In this document: positions 32,356 through 43,940 of the stretch, in pieces | Layout: each line of letters opens with the position of its first letter | Numbering within the stretch: position 1 is the stretch's first letter | Source: Halichondria panicea | Lineage: Eukaryota > Porifera > Demospongiae > Suberitida > Halichondriidae | Direction: 5' to 3' | NCBI RefSeq assembly: GCF_963675165.1 | Contig: NC_087390.1 | Span: 3,052,001-3,116,000 of the forward strand | DNA length: 64,000 bases | Notes under the pieces: model-generated | What the model was told of the DNA's origin: nothing | Databases searched by the model: none | Seen by the model: the letters and a program-made list of their open reading frames with translations, nothing else | Position numbers and translations under genes: made by a program

Positions 32356-34253
32356 CTCATTATGCTCGGACCATCTAGCTAGTAGTTATAGGACATGTAT
32401 GTTTTGTTAGTTTGTCATTAGTCCATTGGATTAGGCATAGGGTTTGGCTTTCAACAAGCTGGTAGATCTGATAGTCCTTACCACAGAGTATGTAACCGGA
32501 TGCGAGTCAGCCAAAGTATCACCTTACGTCATTGCGGTCACATGTTTACTTGTAGTGATTTGTACACACAATGTCGTCACGGTCCTTACCAGAGTGTGTA
32601 CCGGATGAGTGTATTGTGATGTCACAATAAGGGCTGGGTCATCACGTGACACATAACCTCTGCGACTCAGGACTCGACTAATGCTATACCGTTTGTAGAT
32701 CTAGAAGCTATACCGACGATATACTGTATTGACGCTATCAAGTACACACATAGGAGATACTGAGCTGTGTTTTGTTGTCACCAAAGCCCACTAAAGCATT
32801 AAGGTTAGTCATAGGCTTGTATTAAGCCTGTATGCATCCATATGGCTATAGCAAGTAGCTGCAAGTGGAATCTGATTGATCCTAGTTTATATCTAGATGT
32901 GCAGATGTGTATTATAGGCTGTGTCAGAAATGAAAGCACATGAGGTTTGATTGAGCTAATGAATTCGATTGTAGTCGATAATGGCTTCTAATTCTATGCT
33001 GTAAGAAAACGTATTGACATGTTTCACTGTACGTACGTACATTAATTAGTACAGCTTTTAGCTTGGTTCGAGTAAGTATAATGAGTTGTATGTGCCCTGT
33101 ATTCTGATTGTATGCATATGTAGGTATCGCAGTCAGTGTGTGTTAGCTTACAGTATGTCAACTGACGGAAGTTGAAACAACGATTTGTGTACTCTACACC
33201 TTGACACAACTACAGAGCATGTGTTGCTAGCTTTAGTAGTCTCCTGTTACTAAGAGAAATAATTACCCTATCTCTTAACGACTTCGTTTGATGTGGTAAC
33301 ATTTGCTATACATTATATAGTTTGTGTGTTACCATATACACAAATCCTTATTTGCCTTGATGTGTTTTCAAGGCCTAATTTAGTTAACATTGTGTAACAA
33401 TATATTATGTGTGATTGGTATGAAATCAGTAAGCTTATATTTCCGTGCTTAGACAGGTACTAATTAGGCTCACATCAATTATGGGACGTGTGGATGTTTG
33501 TTTTTTGTGTCTGTGACATTGTACTTATTTGCTCAAAATTGGAAGTAAATCTTTAGTGATGTCATCACTACCTACACTGTACAGTGTTGTCATGACTCCT
33601 TTATTGCAATGCACCACATTATGGACTGCGTTCGACTAACTATGGTCAATTAACCTTCGTGTATCTTGTTCTGCCCACACTGGTCAACAGTGGTCGGCCC
33701 AGCCACCACTCAAGTCAATTTAACCACCAGTTTAACTAATAGTCGTATGAAGTGTAGCAATTTGTTAAAAATATTGACCCACCATTAAGAAACCCTAAGC
33801 AGATCTCTATTTGTGTAAATATAATCATACCCTATTGTATTTAATACATGTAGTAGTGCTTCCTTGAGTTTTGTACTGTACATGTGGTGGAGTTTGTTTC
33901 ATTTTCATCGTTTATGTGTCTATACTATATTGACTCAGTTTGCCTAAACATGTGTGAGAGCATGAATGAACCTGGAACAGATTGCCTCTTTTGTGTGTGA
34001 GACAGCTCTTCCTTTATGGCTGACTAAAGACGCAATGTGTCGTTTCCTTTGTATTGCCAACTCAGTGTGTGTGTGTATGCTCTCAAATAGCTACATTGTA
34101 GATGACCCCATTTTAGGTGCAGAAAATCCATTGTGAATTATAGTCAGAGATACTTATTGTCAGAGATATGTTAGTAGCATATCGAACTGTTGAACATCTT
34201 CGCACGCTACTGTACTGGTATATTCACATAGATTATTCCTTTTTCCTCCACAG
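32356..34253. other. Intergenic region between COX7A-like and WIP-like genes
   Basis: About 1.9 kb with no open frame of note. It holds a degenerate direct repeat (TCCTTACCAGAGTGTGTACC near 32582 and its variant near 32474). Because the WIP-like coding start is preceded by a splice acceptor at 34252-34253, a 5' non-coding exon and the promoter should lie somewhere here. Confidence 0.55.
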
Positions 34254-34273
34254 AATCCTGTCAGAAAGGCAAG

Positions 34274-37200
34274 ATGCCGCCCCCTCCACCCCCACCTCCT
34301 CCTGCGGCCCCTCCACCACCACCCGCCTTTTCGAAGGCCAACACAGAGAAACCTAAACTGAACAAGAAGGATCAAAACAAACGTGGTGCTCTATTAGGGG
34401 ACATTCACAAGGGGATGAAACTCAAGAAAGCGGTTACTAATGACAGGAGCGGTCCCCTCGTTGATACAAGTGAGTTAGTAGCTCCTTAATTTGCACTCCA
34501 TGTATGCACACATCACATATGTATGCGTAAGTACCGAACAGTGCATACTTGTAAGCTGGTATAATAATACATGTGCATGTACCATAAGCTTGGTTTTGAG
34601 CTGTTCTACTATACATGTCTGTCATAGTTTGTTTATGGACTCTTATGCAGCTGTCAGTAAGCTATGAGTCAATAAATCCATATGTCGAAACAACGCTATA
34701 CAGGTGCTCATAGCAGGGTTACATTGTTGCTCGAACCATTGCCTTATATGGAAGTCGCTGATTAGTGCAACTACTGTATTGATGATTGTAATACCGTATA
34801 GCGCTTTATTTTCGAGGAGCAAATATTTGCGGATTGCTCAACTAAACATTTTGAAAATTTTAGTTTCGAGGATAGGGGTTCAAATGACCACACCCCTACA
34901 GTAGAAAGGTTCAATACCGGAACCAATTTTAGAGGCACTAAACACTTTCGAGGTTCAAGGTCAATCCGCGAAGACTGAAAAATTTGAGCTCCTCGAAATA
35001 CAGCACTATATAATTATGGGTAAATGAATAAAAGCACCACGGGTGCTGATGCCTCGGTGGAGGTGCCAAAGCTACATAACATAAAGATACTAATAGCTAG
35101 CTTTTATACACACATTGATTATAATTATCATGATGAACATTTTTAATTTTGCTGCATCCAGAATCCAGAATCACAGGGAAACTCGAAGAGTGGGTAATAA
35201 TCGACCATGATTGTTGTTAAAAACGATCGATGCCAAAAGTTCAAGCCTAAAATTAATGGCTGCAAGTCAGCAGAGCTTTGCAGCTCTCTTGCAGCTACCA
35301 ATAGCTAGCGTTCTAGTGCAGAGCTAACTACTAAGTAGAGTAGCAACACTCGGTGAACAAGTTTTGCTACGGACTCTTCTGAAAAGGCTGCAATGGCATT
35401 CCAAGTAAGCAAAACTAGGCATAACTCGAGAACGAAGCTTTATTTTGCAAATCTACAGATACCAAGCCAAGAAAACAGATTAGAAGTCTATAGAAACTCT
35501 TACTTGCACTTCATTGATCCTTGAGCAGCTGAAACAGTCTACACACACACACACACACAAACACACTACTGTATACCTCACTTGCGCATGCGCACCGAAG
35601 CATAATACAGCGCACTATATTATAATTATGGGTGTGTGAAGCTAGCAAACATTTGCTTTGAGAGCCAGTAATTTGAGTGTAGAGTGTCAATTTCAACCGT
35701 TTCTCTGTGCTTATTCTTTTGATCTTTTCTCCTCTACAGAAAAAGCTGCCCCTGGAGGTGGTGGTCCATTGAGACCACCTGGAGGTGGCGGTGGCAGTAG
35801 CGGCAGTAGTGGAGGGGGAGGGGGAGGGGGAGGGGGGATGGGTGGTCTCTTTGCCGGTGGTATACCAAAACTGAAGAAGGTTGGTGGAGGTAGAAGTACT
35901 GGAAGTTTGTCATCAACTGAGCCAACATCGTCACTGCCAAGCACGGGTGAGGGTGTGTGAGAGATGTGAGGACGCGGAGAAATGTGTTTAGTGCATTTAA
36001 TGTAGGTAAAGTGTTTAATTATACTCTCTAGAAGGTATGTACATTCTGTGTACATGCACATGTACTAATTGATCTCATTACTACTACATTGTACTTATTT
36101 TTTATGCAGGTTTCAGACCACCCCCTCAGATGTCCAATGGCCCTCGGAACAACCTCACTAGCTCATTAGGACCTCGCTCTCCTGCATCGGGAGCACCCCC
36201 ACCCCCCACACGCTCCACACCTGCCCTCGCACGCCCTACACCCCCCACAAAGTCACCATCCCCAGTTTCATCGCGACCTTTGCCCCCACCTGGAGGTCAG
36301 TCTCGGCCGTCAGTGACACCTTTGCGACCTCTACCCCCACCAGGGGGAAACATGTCTAATCGTTCCTTTCCACCTCCTGGAGGACACACATCAATGAGTA
36401 ACCACACATCGAGACCGCTACCAACTCCAGGTACAAGCGTACTTGTGCTTGTACTGTGCATTGTTGTTTAACCTTTCTTTTTCTTTGTAGGAGGATCGTC
36501 TAGTCGTCCTTTACCATCTCCCGGAGGAAATTCCCGTCCACCACCTCCAACTGCAACGATGCCACGGGGAGCCCCTCCCCCACCCCCCTCACGATCGCTA
36601 CCACCCACACCCTCGCAATCAAGTGTGCGGTAAGTTGAGAACCCTCGAATATTTTCCCCCCATTTTCTGATAATAATAATTACAGTGCTATTTTATCTCC
36701 CACACACAGACGAGCAACTCCTCCAGCTCCTCCTGGTAGAACCACACCCACTTCTAGTCGACCCTTGCCCCCACCCCCCAGTGGTCAAAATGCACCCCGC
36801 CCCCCATCACGACACGAGGAGTCCACTCGTCCTGGACCTCCTCCACCCCCTGCACGGGAAATCAGTGACTTGGGATCCTCTAGTCGACCTTTGCCACCTC
36901 AACCACCCAGTAGAAACAGCATGGTGAATGATGATCACGGTGGAAGATCAGGTGACTGTCACATGTGTTACCATGGCTACATGTAGAGACAGACTAGTAT
37001 ACATGATGTTCGTGAAGTACTTGGTTTCATGTACATTTTTGTACGTTTTTCTTCACTCCAGCCCCCCCGCTCCCTCCATCACGGTTTGGAGCACCTTCTC
37101 CGCCCACACGCAACCTTCCACCACCCCCACCTAGACAAACCTCACCTGTTGACACAGTCAATAAGAGAAGATCAAATATACAGTGAGCATAAGCCTTCAC

Positions 37201-39347
37201 TGTATGTCTTTAGCTTGCACACTGAATGGTACTGGTGAATCTATTTTATTATCGTCAGTGTTGTATTAGCATTATTTTAATGTGTTGCTCCCTATCACTA
37301 CAGTAGTGTCCATACACTCCCCACAATAGAGGCTGAGATAGAGCTTCCCCTATTGGCAAGTCTTAACTAGCTAGCTAGCTCCACTCCTACTTCCCTGGTC
37401 ATTCTGCCTAGTTTGGTAATACTAGTAATGGAGTGTTGTGTAAACAGAGCCACAACAAATTCTTTAATGATTCATTTATTGATTGTACATTGTACTGGTT
37501 ATTGCAACACTCTCCCAAAATAATCAGTTGTGTCTTTTCAACCTTCTGTTATGAATTTTAGCTAATCTATGTACACGGTTGGCCATGGATTGTTATTGCT
37601 ATTATGATTATAGTTAGATATGTGCATGTATGTTACATGTGTATTATTTCATGTGTACGTTTCACCCCCTCATAGGAATGATGATCGGCCGAGTGTGAGG
37701 ATGCCCCCTCCCCCTCCAGCAGGATCAAGAGCAAATGCAAACCCTACTATGCCGAGGACACGCCCACCTCCCCCGCCCAATAGAGGGAGTATCAGTGGCG
37801 GCAGTGCCCCACCACGGATCAGTGCACCGCCAGCACCACCGGCAAGAAACTTAGACGGTTAGTGAGTGAGAAGGTGATGTTTGTTGAGTCGGCCTGGCTT
37901 CTTCTAGCCTCCGTCACGGCCCCCCCCCCCCCCCCCTGAAGAGAAGGTATGCTACTGACTGCTTGCGCATGCGCAAAATTATTGGATATTTTTCCCCATA
38001 AAATTTCTGAATTTATTCGAGGAAATGTCCTGAGGAAGTATTAAAAGTCATACACAGAGTTATATAGCTAGCTAGCTAGAGACAGAGCTGTAGGTTTGTT
38101 TTTTCTTTCTGATAGAGTCAGTAGCAGCAAGAGTTTATGATAGAGGAGAGAGTATCGAACGTAGGCATACTGTACATCAGATGTATGCGGAGAGTAACGT
38201 GACTTCCTGTATCTGTCACAAGCTTGGAATTTGCACACTGACCAATCCAGTGTGGGTGATGTAATCTATCAAGAAAGTAGATTACATCACCCACACTTGG
38301 ATGGGTTGATAGATTACATCACCCACGCTTGGATTGGTCAGTGTGCAAATTCCAAGCTTGTGTCCTTGGTAGCAGTAGTATAGTAGGCTTTCACCAAAGT
38401 TAGCATTATATGGGCGTGGCCTATCCATATATGTAGGCTAGTGTCAGCTTCACTCTGTTCAGACGATTGTCATCCACACTGTTGCAGGCTGTGAGTCTTT
38501 TGTTAGCATAGCAGGCTACGGGTAGCTATCAAAATGCTATCAGATGGGCTATAAACCTTCAATTGAACTTTCATCTACTTCCTTCAATTCGTTGTGACGT
38601 CATTGTTTTACTGATCATATACGATGTTATCCAAAGCCCCCAGATACCAGGGTGAGATTAGCGCATGCGCAAGCAGTCGTTACCAGGCCCACTCTCAGAA
38701 GAAGTGCGGCCTAGGATCGAGGCTAGGCTAGGCTACTTCAAGCTACATGTGTAAGCTAGTGCCGTTATACGGTTCTTCAGTAACTGGTTCTACTGTATGT
38801 TGCTATACATGTATGTGTTTGTGGGAATATTGTAGATCTACAGAACTGTACAAGTACAATGTCAAAACACACTCTGTGCATGTACACATGACAGATTATG
38901 TTGTCTGTTTGTCTTTGCAGATGATTTTGCGAGCCGGTTTCAGTTCAATAACTCTATCCCCCCTCCTGAGATCTGGAAACCTGGACCCAAGACGTACCCC
39001 AGCACGCAGGCACAGACCAAGCAGAAAACTGGAGGTAAGTGTGTGTGACTAACACAATTGGTGGCTGTGTAAAGAGTGTGGTTGTGTCCAGTGCAGTATA
39101 CTGATCTGTCCCCTTACCCTAGCTAGTAGCAGAATACCTTTAAACCCTCTTATAATGTTTCATGCAGTACCTGCAGGGGTGACTATTGAAATATTATTGC
39201 TAATGTATGTACTCCATTTACTGCTTGTCTTTGATCTCTGAAGGGGGTCCAGCCCGGAGAGCGGCTCCAGCCCCAGGAGGTAGCAGACCACCCCCTCCGC
39301 CACCAAGCCGAGATGCTCCGCGACCTCCAGCCTTACCCCCTCGTTAG
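34274..39347 (+). CDS. WIP/verprolin-like WASP-interacting protein
   Basis: Nine coding exons: 34274-34469, 35740-35946, 36110-36430, 36491-36629, 36710-36951, 37062-37182, 37676-37857, 38921-39034, 39244-39347; phases agree, 541 residues (human WIP is about 500). The N-terminus is polyproline, then a WH2 actin-binding motif (KRGALLGDIHKGMKLKKAVT), then a Gly-rich stretch with a second basic actin-type motif (GGIPKLKKVGG). The centre is polyproline with repeated RPLPPPGG units that suit SH3 or profilin ligands. The penultimate exon encodes the WASP-binding segment DDFASRFQFNNSIPPPEIW, ending KTYPS as in WIP. The family stabilises WASP/N-WASP and links it to actin. The splice acceptor 20 bp upstream of the ATG implies a 5' non-coding exon. 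Confidence 0.93.
34793..35012. repeat. ACCGTATAGC-type element in WIP-like intron 1
   Basis: Left ACCGTATAGCGCTTTATTTT with CGAGGAG, right CTCCTCGAAATACAGCACTAT: inverted ends of the family seen at 12050-12286. Non-coding. Confidence 0.65.
35030..35605 (-). repeat. Full-length-looking copy of the CCTCGGTGCGCATGCGCA family
   Basis: In WIP-like intron 1. One end reads GCCTCGGTGGAGGTGCCAAA; the other reads TACCTCACTTGCGCATGCGC. Between them come the ordered blocks shared with the other copies (GCAGCTACCAATAGCTAGCG, AAAACTAGGCATAACTCGAG, CTATAGAAACTCTTACTTGC). This copy shows both ends and so best defines the element, about 575 bp with no coding capacity. Confidence 0.7.
38217..38362. repeat. 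Long near-perfect hairpin (about 55-bp arms)
   Basis: Arms 38217-38271 and 38306-38362 are inverted copies (CACAAGCTTGGAATTTGCAC ... ATGTAATCTATCAA) differing only by a small change in the middle. The 34-bp centre carries another partial copy of GTAGATTACATCACCCACAC. It lies in the WIP-like intron 37858-38920, so the pre-mRNA would fold into a strong stem. Confidence 0.9.
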
Positions 39348-39624
39348 TAGATGGACTAGTTAATCACAATCGATTATCTGTAGCCATGTATTTCCTTTTG
39401 TTTGTACCAACAGTGAGTTTGATTTGTCAATTCATAATTTATGCTGTATTAGCATACATGTATGTACATGTGTTTAGTTTCTGCACTGGACTGTATATTT
39501 ATGTGCACTCATTAGAGCTCTGGTTTGTGTATGGCATTCTGTGTGTGCACTTTATAGGAAGTTAGTGATGATTGTCTGGTCAATAAAACTTGATAATGAA
39601 TTATGTCAAGCATGTGGTGGGGCT

Positions 39625-39850
39625 ACCGTATAGCAGGAAATTTTTGCAGATGCAAATTTTCACTATTTGGCTCCAGAGCCCTCAGCAGAATTTCGTGGGT
39701 TCTAATGTTTGCGTTTCAATGCCAAGAAACCACACCTACCAATAGCTTTGCATGTGAAGTATAGTCTGTGCGTAGGAGTTTATCTCAGTTTCGAGTTTTC
39801 TGTCTGCCCGCAAATTTAGTTTATACACTCGAAATATAGCCCTTGCGATA
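39625..39850. repeat. Probable ACCGTATAGC-type element, right end decayed
   Basis: The left end reads ACCGTATAGCAGGAAATTTT downstream of the WIP-like stop codon; CTCGAAATATAGCCC near 39830 is a plausible decayed right end. It abuts the next repeat. Confidence 0.45.
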
Positions 39851-39879
39851 TCGAAATCTGAAGTTTGTGGAAAGCTGTT

Positions 39880-40200
39880 ATACCTCAGTGCGCATGCGCA
39901 AGTAAGGTGGTATACTGCATATGTTTGTATATACTGTGTTAGCCTCAAATCCAGGCCGATTAAAATACGTATTTAATCGGCCTGGGGCCTGGAACCGAGG
40001 CTAGTCGATCTGTGTAGACTGCTACAGCTGCTCAACGATTAGTAACAGTTCTTTAATTCGTGGATTTGCAAAAGAATACTTGTTAGCATGGTTTTCAAGT
40101 TGCCTACTTGTCAGAAAAGTGCATAGCCAAACTTGTCCACTAGAACGCTAGCTATGGTAGCTGTAAGAGTGAAAAGAGAGCTATATACAGTGCAAGCAGC
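39880..40200 (+). repeat. CCTCGGTGCGCATGCGCA family copy, interrupted
   Basis: Starts TACCTCAGTGCGCATGCGCA and continues with GACTGCTACAGCTGCTCAA and AACGCTAGCTATGGTAGCTG. A 64-bp fold-back repeat (39940-40003, TAGCCTC...GAGGCTA) is embedded in it, showing insertion of one family into another. Confidence 0.7.
39940..40003. repeat. Second copy of the TAGCCTC fold-back repeat
   Basis: AGGCCGATTAAAATACGTATTTAATCGGCCT forms a near-perfect stem-loop between outer TAGCCTC and GAGGCTA. It matches 31919-31978 in its arms (CCAGGCCG/CGGCCTGG). Confidence 0.8.
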
Positions 40201-40937
40201 CTAGAGAGTAGAATACCACACATTTGTACTTTGGTACATAAAATCTGAATATCTTGACATTAATAATGATACCAAGTGTAGGTGAATGCTTGAGCTTCAA
40301 CATATCCAAAATGTTTCCATGGCAACCTAAGGTGGTAGGTATGTGGTTGCTTTTACAGCAGCAACAAATTGTTATTGTAATGTCTTGTAATCAATAACTT
40401 AAATAATTAGAACTCTGATAGATATAAAACGTGCACAAATATTTATACAAAAACAGAACAGTAAGAATGTTCCAAGTTACTAGATTAAACTAGTACAAGG
40501 CTAAGTATTTACTACTAACATCTAGAAGGTTCTACATGTATTAATATCCTGTTTACAAGTCCAAGGTTCTGGTGATTTCCTAATCCACATTACCAGATTA
40601 CCACAGTTATAGTGAGCAAAAGCTTAGGGAGGAAAAACACCAACCGTTGTCGTCTAAGGTCTGGAACTCTGGCATAACATCAGTGGATAGTTGAGCTAAC
40701 ATATGCATGGATTAAAATCGTTTACATAAGTACACACGCTGTTTCATACTCCATTGAGAAATATTTTTGAATATGTTTGTAGCTTATTCATTCACCTACA
40801 CAATAATAATAATAATAATAATAATAATTATGGTTTCACAGCATACATGTATTTTGACAACAGTGAGTGATATGGGGTAGGACAAAAAATGATAATGTAT
40901 GAACTGAAGGTCAAACTGAAGACAAGTCAGAATGCCT

Positions 40938-41288
40938 CTAGACTAAAGGGAGCACATGATTATAGCTAAAAACCCTTGTGGAAAGGAATAGCTGTGCATT
41001 TGCTACAAGGACAGTGGAAGTGAAATGAACAGAGTCAGTATTAAAGTTGGTGAGAAAGTGAGCCCACAAAAACTCTTTGACTTTTGATTTGATACACTCA
41101 TATGACAAAGATATATTAATGGCAGGGAGGGAGTTCCAGAGCCTCGGAAGGCGATTAAAATAAAAGTGGCGTGACTGGTTTGAGTATGAACGAGAGTGAC
41201 GAAGAGTAAGTTTGACAGATGAACGAGTATTAAGGTTAGACTGGCACGAAATAAAGTTTTTTATATTGAATCGACAGGACTGGTTGAT

Positions 41289-41347
<59 letters not shown>

Positions 41348-43940
41348 ATACATGTCTGCACAACGTATATTACACAGTACATGTTATAAGACTTTATAAA
41401 AAACATTATGTTAGCCAGTTCAAAGTGATACATGAGTGGAAGAAGCTTTAACTGGGTGAGTCTTTCTTTGTAGGTCATATTAGGATTTCTTAAAATAAAT
41501 TTGGTGGCCCTCCTTTGTATACGCTCCAGAGCATTAATATCTTTGATAAAAGCAGGCCTCCATAGCTGAGAACAGTAGGATAGTTGAGAGCGAACCAATG
41601 ACAGATACAGTTTCAGTTTGGTGGATGTTGAGGTTGAGAATGAAAATGTTCTACGAATTAAACTGAGTTGACCATATGCCTTCCCAGAGATAAGGTCATA
41701 GTGGTTTGACCAGCCTAGATTTTGCTGCAGGATCAGCCCCAGGTCCCTGTGATTCTCCCTGGGTGTAATTAGTTTCCCTGCTATTCTGTATGATGAGTCA
41801 ACGACAAGTGCATGGGGGTTTCTACAGAACTGCATCAGTACACATTTTTCATCATTAAAGAGTAGCCTCCAAAGCGAACTCCAATGGGACAGGCGATCAA
41901 GGTCAAACTGTAGCTGAATGGCATCTGATTGAGATTTAATCATATGAGAGCATTTTGTGTCGTCAGCAAACAAGTGGATGTTGGAGTAGCTGACGCTGAG
42001 AGGTAGGTCGTTAATGTATACCAGGAACAACAAAGGCCCCAGTATACTCCCTTGAGGAACCCCGGAGGATACTGGGAGTAGAGTTGAGTGGATACCATTA
42101 ATAGAGACCAATTGACTTCTAGAGTTAAGGTACTCATGAAACCAACACCAGAGCTTGCCAGAAATACCTAGAGCCTTTAATTTCCCAAGAAGATCTTGGT
42201 GGGGAACCCTGTCAAAAGCTTTTTGAAAATCAAGGTAAATAGTGTCCAGTTGACACTTCTTTTCCATCGTATCAATGACACCCCAGAGAAAGGTCAGGAG
42301 TTGTTGCAGACATGAGTGATTACGCAGAAAGCCGAATTGAGCTGATGTTATAGACTTGCCAATGAACACAAACACTTTATCATATATGATCCTTTCCAGT
42401 ACCTTAGAAATTACACAAAGTAGGGAAATAGGTCTATAATTTGAGACCATGTTTTTGTCACCGGACTTGAATATAGGGATGATACAGTGTACTTTCCATT
42501 CCGAAGGGATTATACAATTTTGCAAACTCAGACTGAACAAATGATGAACTACAGGGTAGAGGGCTAGTGAACAAGATTTGAGTATCCTAGGTCCAATATT
42601 ATCAATTCCTGATGTTTTTGACGGATCCAAACTGGCAAGGGCGGTGTATACTTCTGTCCGAAATAACAAGATGATCAAGAACGGTTGTGGGTGTCTGAAG
42701 TGAGGTTGAGTTAGGATGATGGCCCGAGTCAGACTTAGAGTAGACTGATTCGAAAAATTTATTGAAAAGGGATGCTTTGTCCCCGTCCGATGTGACAGTA
42801 TGAGTATTGAGGCACATTGATACAGGAAGATTATTGGTTTTCAAGATGCTCTTGATGTATTTGTGGATTTTGTTGCTGTTATTAAAAGCGAACTCATCAA
42901 CAAGCTTTACTTCATAGGAAGACTTTGCGGCTGTCATACTGCTGCACAGGTTCAGCTCAGCTTTCTCTAGTTTAGAAATGTTTGTAGCTGAAGGATTAAG
43001 CATAGCCTTCTTTCTAATAGAACGAACACAGTTTATGTGATGCCTTACTGCTGAGTTGTACCACTTGGGGTGGTTCTTTTTGGCCCTTATTTTGACCCTG
43101 GGGGCAAATCGATTAATAGCATCATTGATGATTGATCTTAGGTTACACCATATTACTTCAACGTCAGTGCAATACAAGCAAGATGAGTAGTCAATGTTGA
43201 GCAGATGGTCTGCCATGCCTTCATAGTCAAGTTTGGCGTAGTCTAAAACATAGTGGGGCTTGACAACAACAGATGGTGGCCCCACATCCACTGATAACAA
43301 AAATGAAACTAAGAAATTAATGGTCAGTGAGGAGTAGAGGATTAGGTGAAGAGTTAACCGAATCCACAGTTTCTGGTAAATTAGACAAAACTAAATCAAG
43401 ACAGTTACCTTTGATGTGAGTGGGTACAGAGACTAATTGTGATAGGTTGTAATCAAAAACAAAATCACAGAATAGGTTTGACATAACAGAACTGCCTGAT
43501 AGTGTGGACCAATTTAGATCAGGGAGGTTGAAGTCACCAATGATTAAAACATTATGATCACTAGCTAGATTACTGAGAAATGAAAGTGTGTCAGTAAAAG
43601 TTGTGAGACTAACAGTAGGGGGAGAGTAAACACAACACACAATACATTTGACATGAATTAACTCAACCACAATGATTTCTAGGTTTGGAGGGGAAGGAAT
43701 AATTTTGGTTGGAATTGAGATATGAATAGCCAGTAGAGCTCCTCCACCTCTTGAGTTCCTGTCTTTACGGAAGATTGAGTAATCATAGGGCAATATTTCA
43801 TTATTCAAGATCGAATCGTTTAGCCATGTTTCAGTAACTCCAATAATGTCGGGGGTAGAGGTATAAATATAAGTTTGAAAGTTTTGTAGCTTGTTTACAA
43901 GACTGCGCACATTAATGAGGTTTACTTTGTAAGAGGATAG
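40938..43940 (-). pseudogene. CR1-like ORF2 (endonuclease and reverse transcriptase), frameshifted
   Basis: The frame continues directly from the ORF1 stop: LSSYKVNLINVRSLVNK opens an AP-type endonuclease (DIIGVTETWLND, RGGGALLAI, IIGDFNLPDLNW, LDLVLSN). Breaks follow near 43310 and near 42660. The reverse transcriptase is well preserved (VSNYRPISLLCVISKVLE, YLDFQKAFDRVPH, SGVPQGSILGPLLFLVYIND, HLFADDTK). A (CA)n expansion at 41289-41346, together with adjacent unrelated sequence, interrupts the C-terminal part. The conserved C-terminal motif RHFYFNRLPRLWNSLPA resumes in another frame and ends at a stop at 40938-40940. No ATG precedes the endonuclease, so translation would depend on ORF1. Confidence 0.85.
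41289..41346. repeat. (CA)n/(GT)n microsatellite inside ORF2
   Basis: A run of about 28 GT dinucleotides on the plus strand. It separates the reverse transcriptase from its own C-terminal domain. Confidence 0.95.
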
